A stretch of DNA of 64,000 nucleotides, taken from the NCBI RefSeq assembly GCF_051014685.1, contig NW_027478534.1, forward strand, positions 434,001 to 498,000, given 5' to 3'. The first letter of the stretch is position 1. Each line of letters begins with the position of its first letter. Origin of the DNA: Ptiloglossa arizonensis. Lineage: Eukaryota > Arthropoda > Insecta > Hymenoptera > Colletidae. Positions 62,201-64,000 of this stretch are shown piece by piece. The position numbers and the translations under genes were made by a program. The notes under the pieces are model-generated. The model did no database searches, was not told the origin of the DNA, and was given only the letters and a program-made list of their open reading frames with translations.

Positions 62201-64000
62201 ACCTCCAAACTGCCATATCTCGCGAACGGATTGACCAATCCGCAAAATTTCTGTTGCATCTGAATGTAGAAACTCGCCCAATTACAACGTTATGTGTACT
62301 TTTCCCCTAGGCCGTTCTGGTTATTCGTTTCGAGCATCAGAACTGCGAAAATTTTGAGTTTCTCATGCATTTCTTACCTCCAAACTGCCATATCTCGCGA
62401 ACGGATTGACCAATCCGCAAAATTTCTGTTGCATTAGAAAGTAGAAACTCGCCCGATTACAACGGTATGCGTACTTTTCCCCTAGGCCGTTCTGGTTATT
62501 CGTTTCGAGCATCAGAACTGCGAAAATTTTGAGTTTCTCAAGCGTTTCTCACCTCCAAACTGCCATATCTCGCGAACGGATTGACCAATCCGCAAAATTT
62601 CTGTTGCATCTGAAAGTAGAAACTCGCCCGATTACAACGGTATGCGTACTTTTCCCCTAGGCCGTTCTAGTTATGCTTGTCGAGCATCAGAACTGCGAAA
62701 ATTTTGAGTTTCCCAAGCGTTTCTTACCTCCAAACTGCCATATCTCGCGAACGGATTGACCAATCCGCAAAATTTCTGTTGCATCTGAAAGTAGAAGCTC
62801 GCCCGATTACAACGGCAGGTGTACTTTTCCCCTAGGCCGTTCCAGTTATTCGTTTCGAGCATCGGTACTGCGAAAATTTTGAGTTTCTCATCCGTTTCTT
62901 ACCTCCAAACTGCCATAACTCGCGAACGGATTGACCAATCCGCAAAATTTCTGTTGCATCTGAAAGTAGAAACTCGCCCGATTACAACGGTATGCGCACT
63001 TTTCCCCTAGGCCGTTCTAGTTATTCGTTTCGAGCATCAGAACTGCGAAAATTTTGAGTTTCTCAAGCGTTTCTTACCTCCAAACAGCCATATCTCGCGA
63101 ACGGATTGACCAATCCGCAAAATTTCTGTTGCATCTGAAAGTAGAAACTCGCCCGATCACAACGGTATGCGTACTTTTCCCCTAGGCTGTTCTAGTTATC
63201 CGTTTCGAGCATCAGAACTGCGAAAATTTTGAGTTTCTCATGCATTTCTTACCTCCAAACTGCCATATCTCGCGAACGGATTGACCAATCCGCAAAATTT
63301 CTGTTGCATCTGAATGTAGAAACTCGCCCAATTACAACGCTATGTGTACTTTTCCCCTAGGCCGTTCTGGTTATTCGTTTCGAGCATCAGAACTGCTAAA
63401 ATTTTGAGTTTCTCATGCATTTCTTACCTCCAAACTGCCATATCTCGCGAACGGATTGACCAATCCGCAAAATTTCTGTTGCATTAGAAAGTAGAAACTC
63501 GCCCGATTACAACGGTATGCGTACTTTTCCCCTAGGCCGTTCTGGTTATTCGTTTCGAGCATCAGAACTGCGAAAATTTTGAGTTTCTCAAGCGTTTCTC
63601 ACCTCCAAACTGCCATATCTCGCGAACGGATTGACCAATCCGCAAAATTTCTGTTGCATCTGAAAGTAGAAACTCGCCCGATTACAACGGTATGCGTACT
63701 TTTCCCCTAGGCCGTTCTAGTTATTCGTTTCGAGCATCAGAACTGCGAAAATTTTGAGTTTCTCATCCGTTTCTTACCTCCAAACTGCCATAACTCGCGA
63801 ACGGATTGACCAATCCGCAAAATTGCTGTTGCATCTGAAAGTATAAACTCGCCCGATTACAACGGTATGCGAACTTTTCCCCTAGGCCGTTCTGGTTATT
63901 CGTTTCGAGCATCAGAACTGCGAAAATTTTGAGTTTCTCATGCATTTCTTACCTCCAAACTGCCATATCTCGCGAACGGATTGACCAATCCGCAAAATTT
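59243..64000 (+). repeat. 175-bp satellite array right of the LINE (about 27 monomers)
   Basis: Same monomer and orientation as the main array, running off the right edge. One monomer lacks a base near 61772, matching the one near 3254. No gene or foreign insertion is seen. Confidence 0.97.

Larger units (their letters stand above)
58519..64000 (+). repeat. Second copy of the window start: long segmental repeat, period 58,518 bp
   Basis: 58519-64000 corresponds to 1-5832: LINE 5' end, junction and the same order of monomer variants. The offset is 58,518 up to about 61900, then 58,168, because two monomers (roughly 3390-3740 of the first copy) are absent here. I noticed one substitution in the LINE part (250 against 58768). 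The high identity points to a recent duplication, or to the same locus assembled twice. Confidence 0.9.

Overview
The window is almost entirely tandem satellite DNA with one non-LTR retrotransposon (LINE) in it and the end of a second copy. I see no host protein-coding gene, tRNA, rRNA or CRISPR array. The LINE belongs, by its endonuclease/reverse-transcriptase layout and its UAAUG-type ORF junction, to the arthropod R1 clade (R1, TRAS, SART and Waldo relatives). With a CpG-rich satellite (13 CpG per consensus monomer against about 8 expected from its base composition), this suggests an insect nuclear genome, possibly hymenopteran. The clade call is firm, the host order is only a lean.

Layout. 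1-724: 5' end of a minus-strand LINE copy that runs off the left edge. 725-53230: an uninterrupted head-to-tail array of a 175-bp satellite, all in one orientation. 53231-59242: a full-length LINE (6,012 bp including a 24-nt A tail), minus strand, with an intact ORF2, a damaged ORF1, a hairpin-rich 3' UTR and a 14-16 bp target-site duplication made of satellite sequence. 59243-64000: satellite again, to the right edge.

The left-edge LINE piece and the satellite after it (1-5832) are near-identical to 58519-64000, with the same insertion point and the same monomer variants. The exceptions are one substitution found in the LINE part and a two-monomer (350 bp) deletion. The window is therefore slightly more than one turn of a composite super-repeat of 58,518 bp: one LINE plus 300 monomers. 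The arithmetic closes: from one LINE/satellite junction to the next is 52,492 bp, which is 300 x 175 minus 8, and I find eight monomers that each lack one base.

Within the array there are nested higher-order repeats. A 9-mer is duplicated (1,574 bp) at 5.4-8.5 kb. A 29-mer is duplicated (5,074 bp) at 7.9-17.8 kb. At 22.5-46.5 kb there is a family of 14-mer units (2,450 bp) with 10-, 12-, 15- and 24-mer variants. The flank left of the LINE (46.5-53.2 kb) is a mosaic of the same monomer types seen at 3.9-10 kb.

How it fits together (inference): an R1-clade LINE inserted once into a 16-bp dyad present in the satellite monomer. Unequal exchange or another amplification process then copied LINE and satellite together. 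Duplicated assembly is the main alternative.
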